A DNA stretch of 64,000 bases from Medicago truncatula (taxonomy: Eukaryota > Streptophyta > Magnoliopsida > Fabales > Fabaceae): contig NC_053044.1 of assembly GCF_003473485.1 (NCBI RefSeq), forward strand, positions 35,840,091 to 35,904,090, in the 5' to 3' direction. Both the position numbers and the translations under genes were made by a program. Numbering within the stretch: position 1 is the stretch's first letter; every line of letters starts with the position of its first letter. Shown piece by piece: positions 24,401 to 36,200 of the stretch. A model generated the notes under the pieces. It was not told the DNA's origin and made no database searches. It worked only from the letters and a program-made list of their open reading frames with translations.

Positions 24401-25440
24401 TTGTTTTCCTTGATGAATCAAAGTTAATCAGCCATTCTCTATGACCAGTCATATGATTAGAACACTCTGAATCTAGGTACTAATCTTCACAAAGTGGATT
24501 TCCTTCACATGTAGTAGCCATCAGTAAAACTACTTCAGAATCTGAACTATCTTGTGCTATGTTTGCCTTCTCTTCATTTTTCTAATTCCTTTTTCCATCT
24601 TTCTTGTGACAACACTCATCAACATAATGCCCAAACTTCTCACAGTTGTATCACTGAATCTTTCTCGTATCAAAATCTTTCTTCTTGTTCTGATTATTGC
24701 CAGAAACTGCACCAGACTTTGAATTTTCACCTTTTTCATCAGGCTTACCCCAATTTCCCTTCTTGAACTTTCATTTCCCTCTCTTCTTTGAATACTTGTC
24801 ATACCCATCCTTCTTAGTGATTTGAGGTTGCAAGGCTTGTTGAGCACTTCTTTCTGAACTTCTTTCAATCACTAACATCTCATGAGCTTCAAGTGATGAT
24901 TAAAGTTCTTCAATCTTCAGAGTTTTTACATCTTTGGATTCTTGTATAGCAACTACTATGAAATCAAATTTAGATGTGAGAGATCTCATTATCTTACCCA
25001 CAACTTTTTGATCTGATACTTCTTCTCCACAAGCCTTCATCTGATTCACTACAGATAACAGCTTGGAGATGCAATCATTGATCCTTTGATCATCCTCCAT
25101 CAACATCAACTCATACTTCCTCCTTAGTGATCGCAGCTTCACTTGCTTCATATTATCACTACCTTCATAGTACTTTGCTAAGATATCCCATGCTTATTTG
25201 GATCTTGTTATCTTTGAAATATTTTCAAAGTGATTGGAATCTACATTTTGTTGAATGTAGAACAATGCCTTGCAATCTTTCTTCTTCTGCTCCTTAATGC
25301 AGCTCTTTGAACATCTGTTGCATTTGCAGCAAGATCTTCATACCCATTCTCCACCAATTCAAGAACATCTTGCGCACCAAAAGTGATTTCATCAATGCAC
25401 TCCACCTCTCCAGTTTTTTCCATCAAGAACTAGTATGTTT
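21425..25440 (-). pseudogene. Copia gag-pol polyprotein, disrupted
   Basis: Reading right to left: gag pieces (25426-25241 and 25151-24900, with LMLMEDDQRINDCISKLLSV); a zinc knuckle whose first Cys codon is a stop (then YNCEKFGHYVDECCH) near 24650; protease/pre-integrase (24452-23961, with SNWLWHMRYGHLNFRSL); integrase core (23964-23059, with [26 protein letters not shown] and [12 protein letters not shown]); RT (22660-22376, with DVKSAFLNGPLEEDMY and YGLKQTPRAW); RT end with YVDD and RNase H (22366-21425, with SSCEAEYIA and SKHIETRFHF). Frames are split by several stops and small shifts, for example a stop just before NITVICLYVDD. A 54-nt tandem duplication lies between RT and RNase H (21830-21937). 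The element can no longer make an intact polyprotein. Confidence 0.93.
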
Positions 25441-25584
25441 GTACCAAAACCTCCATTATTGGCCATGATTGTTGTGCACGAAACCTGTGAATCTTCACAC
25501 TTCACTCGTGTTTCCTAGAATATTCACCCCTCACAATTACTCTCGTGTTTCCCTGAATGAAAACCCAAGGCCCTAGATGCCAAT

Positions 25585-25882
25585 TATTAGCACATCTATG
25601 GTTTCTTCTCATGCAAGCAATCATAAATTAGGGTTTCTAATGAAGGAGATGAAGTTGGTTATGGTGGTTAGGGTTTGTTATAGATTGATGAGAGAGAGAG
25701 AGAGAATAGCATTGAAAGTTGTTATTCACATTGGATTATGAAAAATGAGTTACAGGTAAGTATATATACAATGACTTAGAGAAAGTCTCTTGTAACTACC
25801 TAACAAGCTTATCCAAACAAAATAAACTAAAGTCTTAAGCACTTGTTAATCATGATTATGGATTAAAACACACAAACTAATA
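25585..25882 (-). repeat. Copia 5' LTR
   Basis: Partner of the LTR at 19876-20179. It lacks a few bases of the GA run and of the GAGAGCAAGTCT word and is otherwise about 96% identical by eye. On the minus strand it precedes the degenerate primer-binding site. Confidence 0.92.
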
Positions 25883-25887
25883 CTAAT

Positions 25888-26631
25888 TACTTGTATTAAG
25901 AAACGTGATAGAGAACATTAAACAACCTTAATTATATATAAACATAATATTACTAAAAACAAACAATTTCTAAAACCAAATTAAGAAACTAACCGAAAAA
26001 TGAATGATCATATAATAGAACATCACAATTAATTGATAGTAATTTTTTATCCTTTTATAAAATTTGAAGGTATAAGTTGATTGTTAAATTAAAAAATGCA
26101 GAAGATATAGTAAAGTGAGTGAAGCATACGTCATAGCTATTTATTAACCGACTTATGATAAAAATAATTGTATATGATATGATAAAGTTTATGAACAAGG
26201 AATTGATTCTGAACTCTAGAGTGATCAAAGTAGTAATTCAAAGGAAGAAAAAAAACATGACATACGTGATTTTTGGCGAAACAAAGATGGTTCCTCCTTG
26301 TACTCATAGCATAGGTGGTGTGGCAGATAGCAATGAGAGATGGAATAAGATTTTTTTTTTTTTTTTTTTTTTGAGGAAATGGAATAAGATTTTTGTTCTT
26401 TGACGATAATATATGATTGCAAGAAAAAGTGAAAGTGAAAGAAGAAAGGATTGTGGGTGGAAAGGAATTTTTCTCCTTTATTTCCATTTCCATGCGCCAC
26501 TCTTCTGCCACGCATGTCTTCAATTAGTGAATCATTACCGGTTTGAAATTAGGCCTCGCAAAGTTTAATATTTTGATCTAAAGTTTAATATTTAAATTTG
26601 AACTAATATCATCTGTCATAGTTTTATATTT
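25888..26631. other. Upstream DNA of PLAC8 copy 1 displaced by the copia insertion
   Basis: Matches 31496-32290 upstream of PLAC8 copy 2 and contains no gene. Relative to copy 2 it carries a short poly-T insertion flanked by a 16-bp direct repeat (ATGGAATAAGATTTTT) at 26340-26395. It lacks about 130 bp present at 32012-32140. Confidence 0.65.
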
Positions 26632-27823
26632 GAGTAAATTACACCACACTTCCTTCAAATATGTTTGAATTACACTCTTCTATTCTCTTATGTTAAAATA
26701 TACATTTTCCTCTCCTCTTATTCAAAACATATTAGAAAATATATCACTCCCCTCCATTGAGAGAAACTTGAATTACATTCCCCTTCCCCTCTTAAGTTAA
26801 AGGGAAATTCTATGATGAAGTCATGAGAATGACTTTTCCAATAAAGTTAACACTATAGCATCAAAAGTGTTGTGAGTAACTCCACTGTTTGTACAGTGGC
26901 ATCAAAAGTTCCACCCCAATGGTATCATCAATTCATCATATTAACAAGAATACACTTAATCTAATTTTATCCTACCTTGTTTTAAGTGTAACATCCCACA
27001 AAGTGTGACACTTAAGACTATCACATGATATCAGCAACTCTGTTTGCATATTAAAGATGTCAACGATAAAATAGTACTTGTAAGTCTAAGATGTTGCAAG
27101 CATTACTAGATGAATTTCTATTGATCATTAATCAGTAATCAACAATTTAAAATGAATTCATCAATAAGATTAAAATTAACTTTTTCAAAAAATTCAGTTT
27201 CACGACTGTACCGTAGAAGCTCCCCTAAGTTAAAATCTACTCTTTAGTCCCTCAATATTTTTTTTTTAATTTCTAATGATCTAGCAAAAAGTTAATCTAA
27301 CGCACTTCAAAGAAAAATAGCAGTGTGGGTTCATTTTATTTTAATATAATCAAATTTTAAAGACATATCTTTCTCTATTCTTTTATTCACAATCTCATTA
27401 ACATATAGTTTTAAATCCTATTATAAAATATGAAACAATCCAAAATAAAATTAAAATATGTGAAAAATTATTAAAGTCGATTAAGTATCGTTATTTAAAA
27501 GTGAATTTTATACTCTAAATTATAAAATTAATAACAAAATATTTAAATTTAATGTCATTGACATTTAGATTATAAAGAAACATATTTATATTTTTAAAAT
27601 GGTGATTCAATATTAATATATATTATAAAAATATTTATCTATTTTAAAATATATTAAAGTGTAATCTATATTTAATTAATTATTCAGTGAGGGGGTTGTA
27701 ATTCTTATAGGGAATGAGAGTATAAATTTTACTTTTTAAAGGAGGATGGTGTATATTATAACATAAGAGGGGAGGGAGTGTAATCCAAGTATCTTTGAGG
27801 GAAGGAGAGTGTAATTTACTTCT
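26632..27823. mobile_element. Inverted-repeat element, 1.2 kb, flanked by TTATATTT
   Basis: The left end reads GAGTAAATTACACCACACTT. The right end on the other strand reads GAAGTAAATTACACTCTCCT. Similarity continues inward for over 100 bp through GGATTACACTCC / GAATTACACTCT and CCCCTCTTATGTTA / CTCTTATGTTAAAATATA words. Eight-base repeats TTATATTT lie at 26624-26631 and 27824-27831. It carries no coding region. It is absent from the equivalent place in the second PLAC8 unit. Confidence 0.7.
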
Positions 27824-28204
27824 TATATTTTGAGTCTGATTTTTTATAATCTGTATTTTATGTTGGTTTATTTGAAAGGATTTAATTTTGTGCAAATTGT
27901 GTAAAGTTGTTTTACACATAAATCCAATCAAATAATAATTATATTTTAAGACTGAAGTTAAAAAAGTGATGTTGTCATCTAATTTAATTGGACGTACATG
28001 TAGAAAGATTTTACACCGTCAATGTGTAACAATTAATCTCCCGATTATAATGTCTATCTTATATTAACCTTTTTAAATATTGATATCTAATATGAAATAT
28101 TTAAATAGACCAATAAGTTAATAGGTCGATAATAAATTTTGTTTCATTCTCTAACATGATATTTAGATAGTATAAGTTTAGAGAATGATTATTTATCCAT
28201 AACT

Positions 28205-28315
28205 CAGTTGGCATTTTATATGTAGGGGTTGGGTTCGAACCTCGGACACTCCACTTCCCTGTAATTAAATTGTGTGAGCTCTAGTCACTAGGCTATTTGA
28301 TAAAAAATAAAAAAA
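28205..28315 (+). mobile_element. tRNA-derived SINE
   Basis: Contains an A-box-like AACTCAGTTGGCA and a B box GGTTCGAACC, followed by CGGACACTCCACTT, TGTGTGAGCTC and CACTAGGCTAT and an A-rich end. The same body recurs at 54834-54960, so the two belong to one family. It is not a tRNA gene because no cloverleaf can be formed beyond the box regions. Confidence 0.75.
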
Positions 28316-28529
28316 ACGATCTATTTTTTATAGTTTATAATAATACATTTACATGTATAAAAATTTGTGTAAGGTGATATGGTTACACAAATGGAAATGT
28401 TTAACAAATATAATATAATAAGAATAGTTTTAAAAAATCATATTATTAAAAAAAAATCACAGTTAGTATGTCGGTCTGATAACCTAAAAAGTTTTTATTG
28501 TAAAGATAAAACAAAAAAAAAAAACAATA

Positions 28530-28700
28530 TTTTGCTAACCAGTGCCCTAAGGGCAATGGTTAAGGATTCCATTAATAAGAATTTTGTCTTGAAAATTCAA
28601 GTATTTATTTTTTTTCTTAGCAATAATTACACCACTTTTCAATGCTAACTTACTTATTTTAGTACTTTAACTAATGCCCCAAGAGCAATGGTTAGTATTC
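28530..28700. mobile_element. Small foldback MITE (GCCCTAAGGGCAATGGTTAAGGA family)
   Basis: Left end GCTAACCAGTGCCCTAAGGG with CAATGGTTAAGGA. The right end TAATGCCCCAAGAGCAATGG is a diverged version of the same subterminal motif. The middle is AT-rich. A related element lies at 38930-39110. Confidence 0.55.
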
Positions 28701-29856
28701 CCCTAAAAAAAGTAGTCACCTCGACTATAATAAACTTTGTCGACTTGATCATACATGACCAGCACGTGTTTTCCATGTTCCAAAGGAAAACACACATTTT
28801 TAAACTTCGAATGATTTTAAGATAATATTTTTATATTAATTTTTTTAACCAATGTTCGAGGATTCTCACTGTATTTTCATCCTATATTATATAATTACAG
28901 TCAAAAGTGTTAAAAAGTAATATTTATTTTACATTGTTTTTTGAAGAATTATGGATAACTTGTACGACAAACAATAAAAGTTTGCCACGCAAGCAAATTT
29001 GTAAATGGAGTCAAAATTAACTTTTGTGTATCACTTAGAAATTTACCTATGTGGACAATTTTCATTGAATGTTTATGGTAAATTACTCACAATTCTTCAA
29101 AGATAATTTAGATTTCATGTTTGAGTTTTGTCGTTAGACTCTCATTACATAAAAAATAAAATAAAATAAAATTGGCACTAGAGTCTATAGCATAAAAAAG
29201 CTATACTGTTTTAATTGATACCCAGGAAAACTAAATGAGTTTTGTTAACTGCATAATGTAGGTAACTTTTGTATATTGAGACACAATTATGTAAATTTTG
29301 CATTGAGATTTGAAATCATTAGTTCTGGTAAAAATCTACTGTAATTGTATGGTTCCTTAAGTAGTTTCATACTTAATCCATTTATTATAAGGTTAAATCA
29401 TTTACTTGAGGCCTCCTCTGCCAAGCGTGATGGGAGCAGCAAGTAAATTATGGTTGCCTTTGAAATTTAGACTTATATTATGATATAACATATTTGTATA
29501 AATCATGTAGGGCAAATAATGAAAATAGTGTTACATTCACAGGTCACAACATTTAATATATCTACCCTCAAAGAGTTTCAGTAGAAGGAACATATTTTAA
29601 GATTGTAAAACTAATTAAGTTCATATATGTCATTTTAATATGTATTTCATATGATTTTCTTGTAAAAAGAAACACACACAAGATTTCCTACTCACACAGA
29701 CTTGTAAGCAATTAAATAGAAAAAGTGATGCTCACTCAATAACTATAATCCGCATCCTAACAAAATGGTTTACATAGAAATTTAAGGGATCATCTCAAAC
29801 AATGTAGTTATACATAACAATCAAGAAGAATCATTTCCCTCTTTTACTTTCAGAGA

Positions 29857-31353
29857 CTAAAGAGCTTCTCTTTGTACTACTAATGCTATTGGGGGATTCA
29901 TTGTTCCATCTTTACCTCTTTCAAGAGAAGAACTTGAGCCAGATTTGGCTGATACTACGTCTTCCGTAGCCGAAGATTGATCGCGGGAATCAATTTCTTT
30001 CATGGATAACTTATCTTCCAAGATATCATAACTATTCCCAGTCCTGGCTTCTTGAGCAAGAGAGCACCAACAGCAGCATAACCAAAGTGTGCAATCAGAA
30101 AATGATGGTTTTCCAAAACAGAATTCATAGGCAGGCAAATTGAACCTCTTTCTCATTTGAATCCTCCAAAATCCACCATAAAGTAAACCACAAAAACTAA
30201 GAATGATTCCAAAAGCTACTAGTGCTTGTCTAACATTGTCATCATCAATTCTAACAGAAGCCAATACAAATATCCAAAAGGGAGCCATACAAAACAGCAT
30301 AAATGTAGCTATATGAACATACATGTTCCCAAATCCAAGTCTCTCCATGTTCCATCCAAACGCACAAAAAGGGCAGAAAAGTGAGAGATATGATAATGAT
30401 AGATCATTCCAAATGTCAAGTATTCCTCCACTCCATTTCGGTCTATTTTCTATAATTCCTCCTTGTTGATCTTTAGATACAAATGCGTATTTTTTCTCGA
30501 AGGGTTTGTCTCTAACTTGAACCTGTGATTCTTCATCTATCTCACAATCATAGTCCTTACCAAGTGGACTAAGAATAATGTACAATCCAGCTGTTGCCGG
30601 TGCCGCAATTGCAACGGATATGGCAATTCCAAGTTCAATGGCTGGTCTCTCAGATCTTTTATATCCTAAATTTAGACTACAAACTGCATATTGAGCAAAA
30701 CAGTTAACATGAAGGAGAATAACAACTACCATCATATGTGCCCATTCACGAGGCTTAGAAGTACCATTTTTGCAGAAAATCATTCTAAGTGTAGTAATAT
30801 CATTTGATCTCCATCTACACAAAAGAACAAGATGGTGGAACCTCTTTGGATGATTATACAAAGACATTAGTGTAAAGAGAGCATTTAGTATTTGGTTACT
30901 TATTTCAAACCATGTATTCCTCTCAGACTTTGTTTTTAGCACATTATTCAACATTCCTGTCATGACCAAGAACAGAATCTCCCCCGATACAGCGACACAG
31001 ATTCCCCACGCGAAAAGGGCCATGTTCATTGGGTTTTTGATCCATTCCTTGAACCTTTTCTTGACTGAATTCCGTTCAAGTTTCTGAGAAAACATGGTAC
31101 TGAATCGCGACTTTAAGCCATCGGAACGCGGAGAAGGCACAGACTGTGAAATCTGGTCTTTTTCAATAACAAGCTCATTGACTTTGGCAGATGCAGAACC
31201 AATTTTGAGAAACTTTCTTTGAGGATTTTCATTGCTTGGAAATGTTTTTGGAGTGGTTGAAATATCTATAGAAGCAAATTCCTTCACTTGACTCCCATTA
31301 GATTCTTCAATTTCATCTTGGTGATTTACAATACCATTTTCAACTGAAATCAT
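29857..31353 (-). CDS. PLAC8 / DUF2985 multi-pass membrane protein, copy 2
   Basis: A 498-residue uninterrupted frame starts MISVENGIVN, parallel to copy 1 over its whole length. It keeps the first membrane helix (AWGICVAVSGEILFLVMTGM), the PKRFHHLVLLCRW block, FCPFCAFGWNMERLGFGN and LCCCWCSLAQEART. From FEKKYAF to NSYDILEDKLSMKEID the two proteins are almost identical, while the N-terminal third has most substitutions. The C-terminus is shorter: VVQREAL then stop, where copy 1 continues to SESKRGK, and a few residues after DSRDQSS are missing. A charged residue (Glu) inside the first membrane helix replaces Ala of copy 1. Both frames are open, so both are probably functional. Role as for copy 1: not established for this subgroup. 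Confidence 0.92.
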   Translation of the reverse strand: MISVENGIVNHQDEIEESNGSQVKEFASIDISTTPKTFPSNENPQRKFLKIGSASAKVNELVIEKDQISQSVPSPRSDGLKSRFSTMFSQKLERNSVKKRFKEWIKNPMNMALFAWGICVAVSGEILFLVMTGMLNNVLKTKSERNTWFEISNQILNALFTLMSLYNHPKRFHHLVLLCRWRSNDITTLRMIFCKNGTSKPREWAHMMVVVILLHVNCFAQYAVCSLNLGYKRSERPAIELGIAISVAIAAPATAGLYIILSPLGKDYDCEIDEESQVQVRDKPFEKKYAFVSKDQQGGIIENRPKWSGGILDIWNDLSLSYLSLFCPFCAFGWNMERLGFGNMYVHIATFMLFCMAPFWIFVLASVRIDDDNVRQALVAFGIILSFCGLLYGGFWRIQMRKRFNLPAYEFCFGKPSFSDCTLWLCCCWCSLAQEARTGNSYDILEDKLSMKEIDSRDQSSATEDVVSAKSGSSSSLERGKDGTMNPPIALVVQREAL

Positions 31354-33208
31354 TCTGATACTGAACTTTGAGCTTTCACAATAAGAATCAGAACCATACC
31401 ACTAACGGTATCAGTATAGTAAAATTACTGCAAAGACATAACATTATGATCTGTAGTAAGTTTTCAAATCCATAATAAACAGAAGTGACAGAACTAATTA
31501 CTTGTATTAAGAAACGTGATAGTGAACATTAAACAACCTTAATTATAAACATAATATTACTAAAAACATAATTAAGAAACTAACCGAAAAATGAATGATC
31601 ATATAATAGAAACATCAGAATCAAACAATAACATCCAATTTCCAAGGCATAAACCTTAGAGGCAGAATGATCATTGGTACCACGATTAATTAGTAGAAAT
31701 TTTTTATTCTTTTGTTTAATAAAAAAATGCAGAAGATATAGTAAAGTGAGTGAGGCATACGTGATAGTTATTAACCGACTTATGACAAAAAATAATTGTA
31801 TATGATAAAGTTTATGAACAAGGAAAGTGATGAAAGAAAAAAAACATGACATACGTATATTTCGGCGAAACACAATAAGGATGGTTCCTCCTCGTACAAG
31901 TACTCATAGCAATGAGAGATGGATTAAGATTTTAGTTCTTTAATGCAAGAAAATGAAAGAAGAAAGGATTGGATTGTGGGTGGAAAAGAATAAGAATTTT
32001 TCTCCTTTGTTTCCAGAGCCGTGCTATTTAAAGGGAATGAAAACATAGCCAATCAAAACAATGCATGTGAGGAATTCAAGGAAGAGAGAGGGATATATCA
32101 GCATGAGAGAGAAGATGAAAATAGCCTTCGTGTAAAGATTCTTATTTCCATTTCCATGCACCACTCTTCTGCCACGCAACTCTTCGTGTAAAGATTCGTT
32201 TATTTCCGAATTAGTATTTGCTACTAAATCATAGCTTTCAATTAGTGAATCATTAATAGGGTTGAATTTAGTCCTTGCAAAGTCTCCTCATTTAATCAAA
32301 ATTTTAAGTCTATAATACAATTACATATATAAAGTGATATGGTTACAAAATACTATAATATAACAAATAACAATAGTTATAAAAGAAAATAATAATCACA
32401 GTTAATATGTCGGTCTGATAACCTAAAAAGTTGAAAAAACCAAACAAAACGAAGTAGAAAAGGAAACCCACTATGTATTGTCGGCGAATGAAAAAACCAA
32501 ACAATTTAGGATATGCTTTATTTAGTTTAGTTTTAATTATAATAAAGTTTGAAGTTTCGTAATAAAACAGTAAACATGATGGTTACATAACATTATAAAA
32601 ACTTCGAGAACATAGAAAAAATTTGATAATTTTATGACAAAATATTAATCTAGATTGAGTAAACAACCATCAACTTAATTGTTCAGAGTCCAAATCCATG
32701 TTTTATTCAATCAAGATTATGATTAAGTTTCACGACAAACGAGGATTAAATGTAAGATCCTTTTATTTCTTTTGACAATAATGTGTAATCCAGTCATTAG
32801 GCACGAAAATGCAAATCATTAACACAACATATGATGATAAACAAATTTGAGATTGTTTGTATGAATTAGTATCCGCATATAATTAAAGAAAAAAGCGTGT
32901 ACAAATTAGTATCCGCATATAATTCAAGAAAAAAGCGTGTGTATATATTAACATTATAACCGGGCTTGCATAACACTACCAAAAAAAAATAACCGGGCTC
33001 GCATAAACAATGTGTAAACAAGAAATTATAGTAGTTTCATTCATACTCAAGCAACCTCATTTCAACTCATTTCTTGAATTCAATCCAACCGATTCAATTG
33101 AAACCATAACAAGTACACTCTAAAATACATGTATAGGGCAGAACAATAGAACACACAATCATAGAACAGAAAATCAAATATTATGTCCAACTAATATTTG
33201 ATTACAGC
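31354..33208. other. Intergenic DNA between PLAC8 copy 2 and alpha-SNAP
   Basis: 31370-32430 matches the flank of PLAC8 copy 1. 32012-32140 is a block not found in copy 1, ending with ATTTCCATTTCCATGC like its surroundings. A 40-bp tandem pair (ATTAGTATCCGCATATAATT) is at 32867-32945. 32990-33208 is probably 3' UTR of alpha-SNAP. No gene was found. Confidence 0.5.
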
Positions 33209-36200
33209 TTATGTGAGATCATCCTCCTCAAGCTCTTTGGCTTTCAGCTTTTCCTTCACCCTCAAAAGAAGCGTTGTCTTCCAAGAATCCTGCACAATCA
33301 ATCAGGTAATGTTGATGAACTATTGACACTAAGCATGTGTGTTTTCACGGTGAATGATCACATTTGGTACAAAGCTACAACTTTCTTTTCAAAATCACGA
33401 TGAAAAGAGATCAAAACGTGTGGCAGCGGTGGGTCACAGCATAAACAAACAGGTACTAAAGCTACTTATCAATCAAATGCAAAAAAAAAAAAAAAGAGGA
33501 AACAAATCAGCGCCAAGGTCAGAACAACAAGCACACACTATAGAGTATTTCAGAAGCAATATTTTATTAGTAATTTAAAATTTCATGCAATTTTTGTTTT
33601 AACAAAAGGTACAGAGCTATCATTACAGGAAAAGAACCAAATGCACAAGTCAAAAACACACGACTTCCTGTCCATGGACCATAAGTGCTCAAGAACACTC
33701 TTAAAACCACCAGAAGGATAACAACTGTTTATCATCCAAATTCAAAGCACAATGTAATACTGATAATAAAAGAGAAAAGGGAAAACTGGTCCATTAAAGC
33801 TACTGCCATAATTAAATTCCATGGAAGCGTTGATCCATTGTGAGTTTATTGTAGGCAATCTTACCATGCATTTACATTGCAAGAAACTGATTCGACTGCT
33901 TGAACCCAGGACTATCTAGTCATACAACATTTGTAAGTTGCACAGAAATTGTAACACCAATAGAAGAAACAAATTGTATGTTTCCTTGATTTTCTTTCAC
34001 CTATTGAAGAGCAAACAGAGGAGCCCCATGGTGCAATAGTTAGGGTTGCTGTAGTGTAACTAGAAAGTCACGAGTTCATGGCATGAAATCAAGATCTTAC
34101 AACTACAAAGACTGCCTACAATAGACCTATTACAACCGATCCAACCCTTACCTAGAACAGCCATAAAATAAGCTTTGTATCAGCAGCCAACTAAAAACAC
34201 CAGCTGAGATATGAGAATAACATCAGAACTTCAAATCTGACTCCTCTAAAGTGAACTCTCACAATAGATCCTTTTGACCATGAAATTGCAAGGTTTAATA
34301 GGACAGAAGACAACAAATGTTCTTCTAAGCATAACTGTGCTAACATGGGTCAAACCTTGCCAAATTTGGCGACTTTCTATTGGCCATTATTTTAACACTC
34401 CAAACAAGACTACTTGAAATCAAACGAATAAAGCATATTGACCAAGTAACAGAACATACAAATGTTTACACAAGGTTATGTCTATTCAGTTGCAATAAAA
34501 TGTGGACATAAACTTGTCAAGAAAAAGTGGACAAAAACTACACTTAGAACTTTTCTGTTAGATATAAACTATATACGAAATGTTGATTTTTTAGAAGCTT
34601 ACCAGAGGGGTCATGCTATCGAAGTCCTTGACGACATCAGTAAACTTTCCAACATCTTCTTCATCAACTGCGGCAGCAACATCCTATCCACCCAAAAAAA
34701 AAAATGTCAATTCATATGCAAAACATATATGTAAAATGTGAACAAAATAATCCTAATGTTAAAATAAATACCAGAATTAAATACAAGATTATGATATTGC
34801 AAGCAGCAACTAAAAAATCTACACATTTTGATCCAATTCTCTTGGTCCAATACAAATTGATAATGAAATTCAACATTAGTAACCTACCGCCAATAATCTA
34901 TACTCGCGTGTTCCTGAAAATGTTGGATCTAATTCCTGCAAAACAAATACAAAACAAAGAATTGAGCAACTAATAAGATGTTTGGGGTCTCAAGATGTAT
35001 ATTGTTGAAAATCAATAAACCTGATATCTCTCTAAAGCATTGCTTATGGCAACAGGATCCCCTTTGCAGAGTTGGCAAATGCCAGCATTGAGAAGATGGC
35101 CTTTAACTCCGTACTTCAGCAGATTATTGTTTAGAGACTGGCGAGCAATCTCTTCATAAATATCAATAGATGTCTGATATCTAAAGAGGTGTGATAAAAA
35201 AAAGGAACAGTTAACATTCGATTTAACATAAAGTGGAGGCTGAGATAAAGTTCCTTCCATTTAAAAAAACAAACTCTGCATTTCTCTAATAGTTCCGAAA
35301 CTTAATAGAGCAAATCGCTCACCCTAAGATATATCATAGACCAAAGGCAGCAATGGACAAACTTTTGTTTACACAAGTCAACATATGAATTTTAGAAAGA
35401 AACATGCTAAACTTCTTTCAAGATTATAGACATCGCTACTAAATTTCTAAAGTCAAACAGTCTGCAATGCATTGAAAGAATGTTAATCTGGGATGGAGAG
35501 TGGGGTGGAGAAATCTACTGAGACAAAAGAAAGCCAAAAGAAAATTCCCCAAATAAATTACGAACAAAGGACGAAAAATTCATATAGAAGAAATAATTAA
35601 AAGATAAAATATGCGGAAGAAAGTATAAGATCTTACTGTTCCAGCTGAGCAGAAAATTGGGCCACTTTCTGCTTGCACTGGTTTGCAGAAGTTGTCACCT
35701 CTTCATTTTGATAAAAATCAGCTGATTTTTCAAAGTAAACAACAGCCTGCTCAATATTTTGTTCGGACTCATATAACTCTGCAATTTCCTGCGTATAATA
35801 GTAAAATCCAGTTATGACATGTTCATGAGGATTCCAGTAACTTGGTAAACGTGAGTCACACAATCAATGACCAGAAGCTGGGATACGCATGAGAAGGCGT
35901 AAAAAAATGACAGCCCACAAGAGGGAGTGCCGTAAGTCATTAACTTAAACTATTGGACAGAAACAAAAATCCAAAGATACAGAGATATATACCTTCAAAT
36001 ATCTAGCAGCCATAGAGAGTCTGCCAATATCACAGAAAAGATTCACAGCATGGTCTAGGCACGATACAGCCTCTGTAACACAAAAGAGAAAACGGAACTC
36101 AACATTAGAAATGCTATCATTTTCACACTGTGCAAGCGACTAACATTCCAACACACGCTAGACTGATTTATATTTCATTCTAGCTAAGCTACGCAATCAC

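Larger units (their letters stand above)
19876..25882 (-). mobile_element. Ty1/copia LTR retrotransposon, 6.0 kb, target duplication CTAAT
   Basis: Direct repeats CTAAT at 19871-19875 and 25883-25887 flank it. The matching site in the second PLAC8 unit (GAACTAATTACTTG, near 31490) is empty and confirms the boundary. The left LTR is 19876-20179 and the right LTR 25585-25882. Coding is on the minus strand, so the right LTR is the 5' one. Just inside it the minus strand reads ATTGGCATCTAGGGCC, a degraded initiator-Met tRNA primer site (family form TGGTATCAGAGC). Beside the left LTR is the polypurine tract AAGAGGAG. The order gag, protease, integrase, RT, RNase H is that of copia. The LTRs differ by roughly a dozen substitutions and two small indels in 300 bp. 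A 1.1 kb element is inserted at 20222-21363. Confidence 0.95.
17045..32430. repeat. Tandem duplication carrying the two PLAC8 genes
   Basis: Unit 1 runs from about 17045 to about 28490 and unit 2 from about 28749 to about 32430, in direct orientation. The shared order is a 3' flank beginning with an ACCAGCACGTGT word, the PLAC8 gene, an upstream block with TACTTGTATTAAGAAACGTG, a block with AAAGGATTG and CCACTCTTCTGCCACGCA, and a terminal block with ATGTCGGTCTGATAACCTAA. Unit 1 is longer because of the 6.0 kb copia element (19876-25882) and a 1.2 kb inverted-repeat element (26632-27823). Neither is in unit 2, so both inserted after the duplication or were lost from unit 2. Confidence 0.85.
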
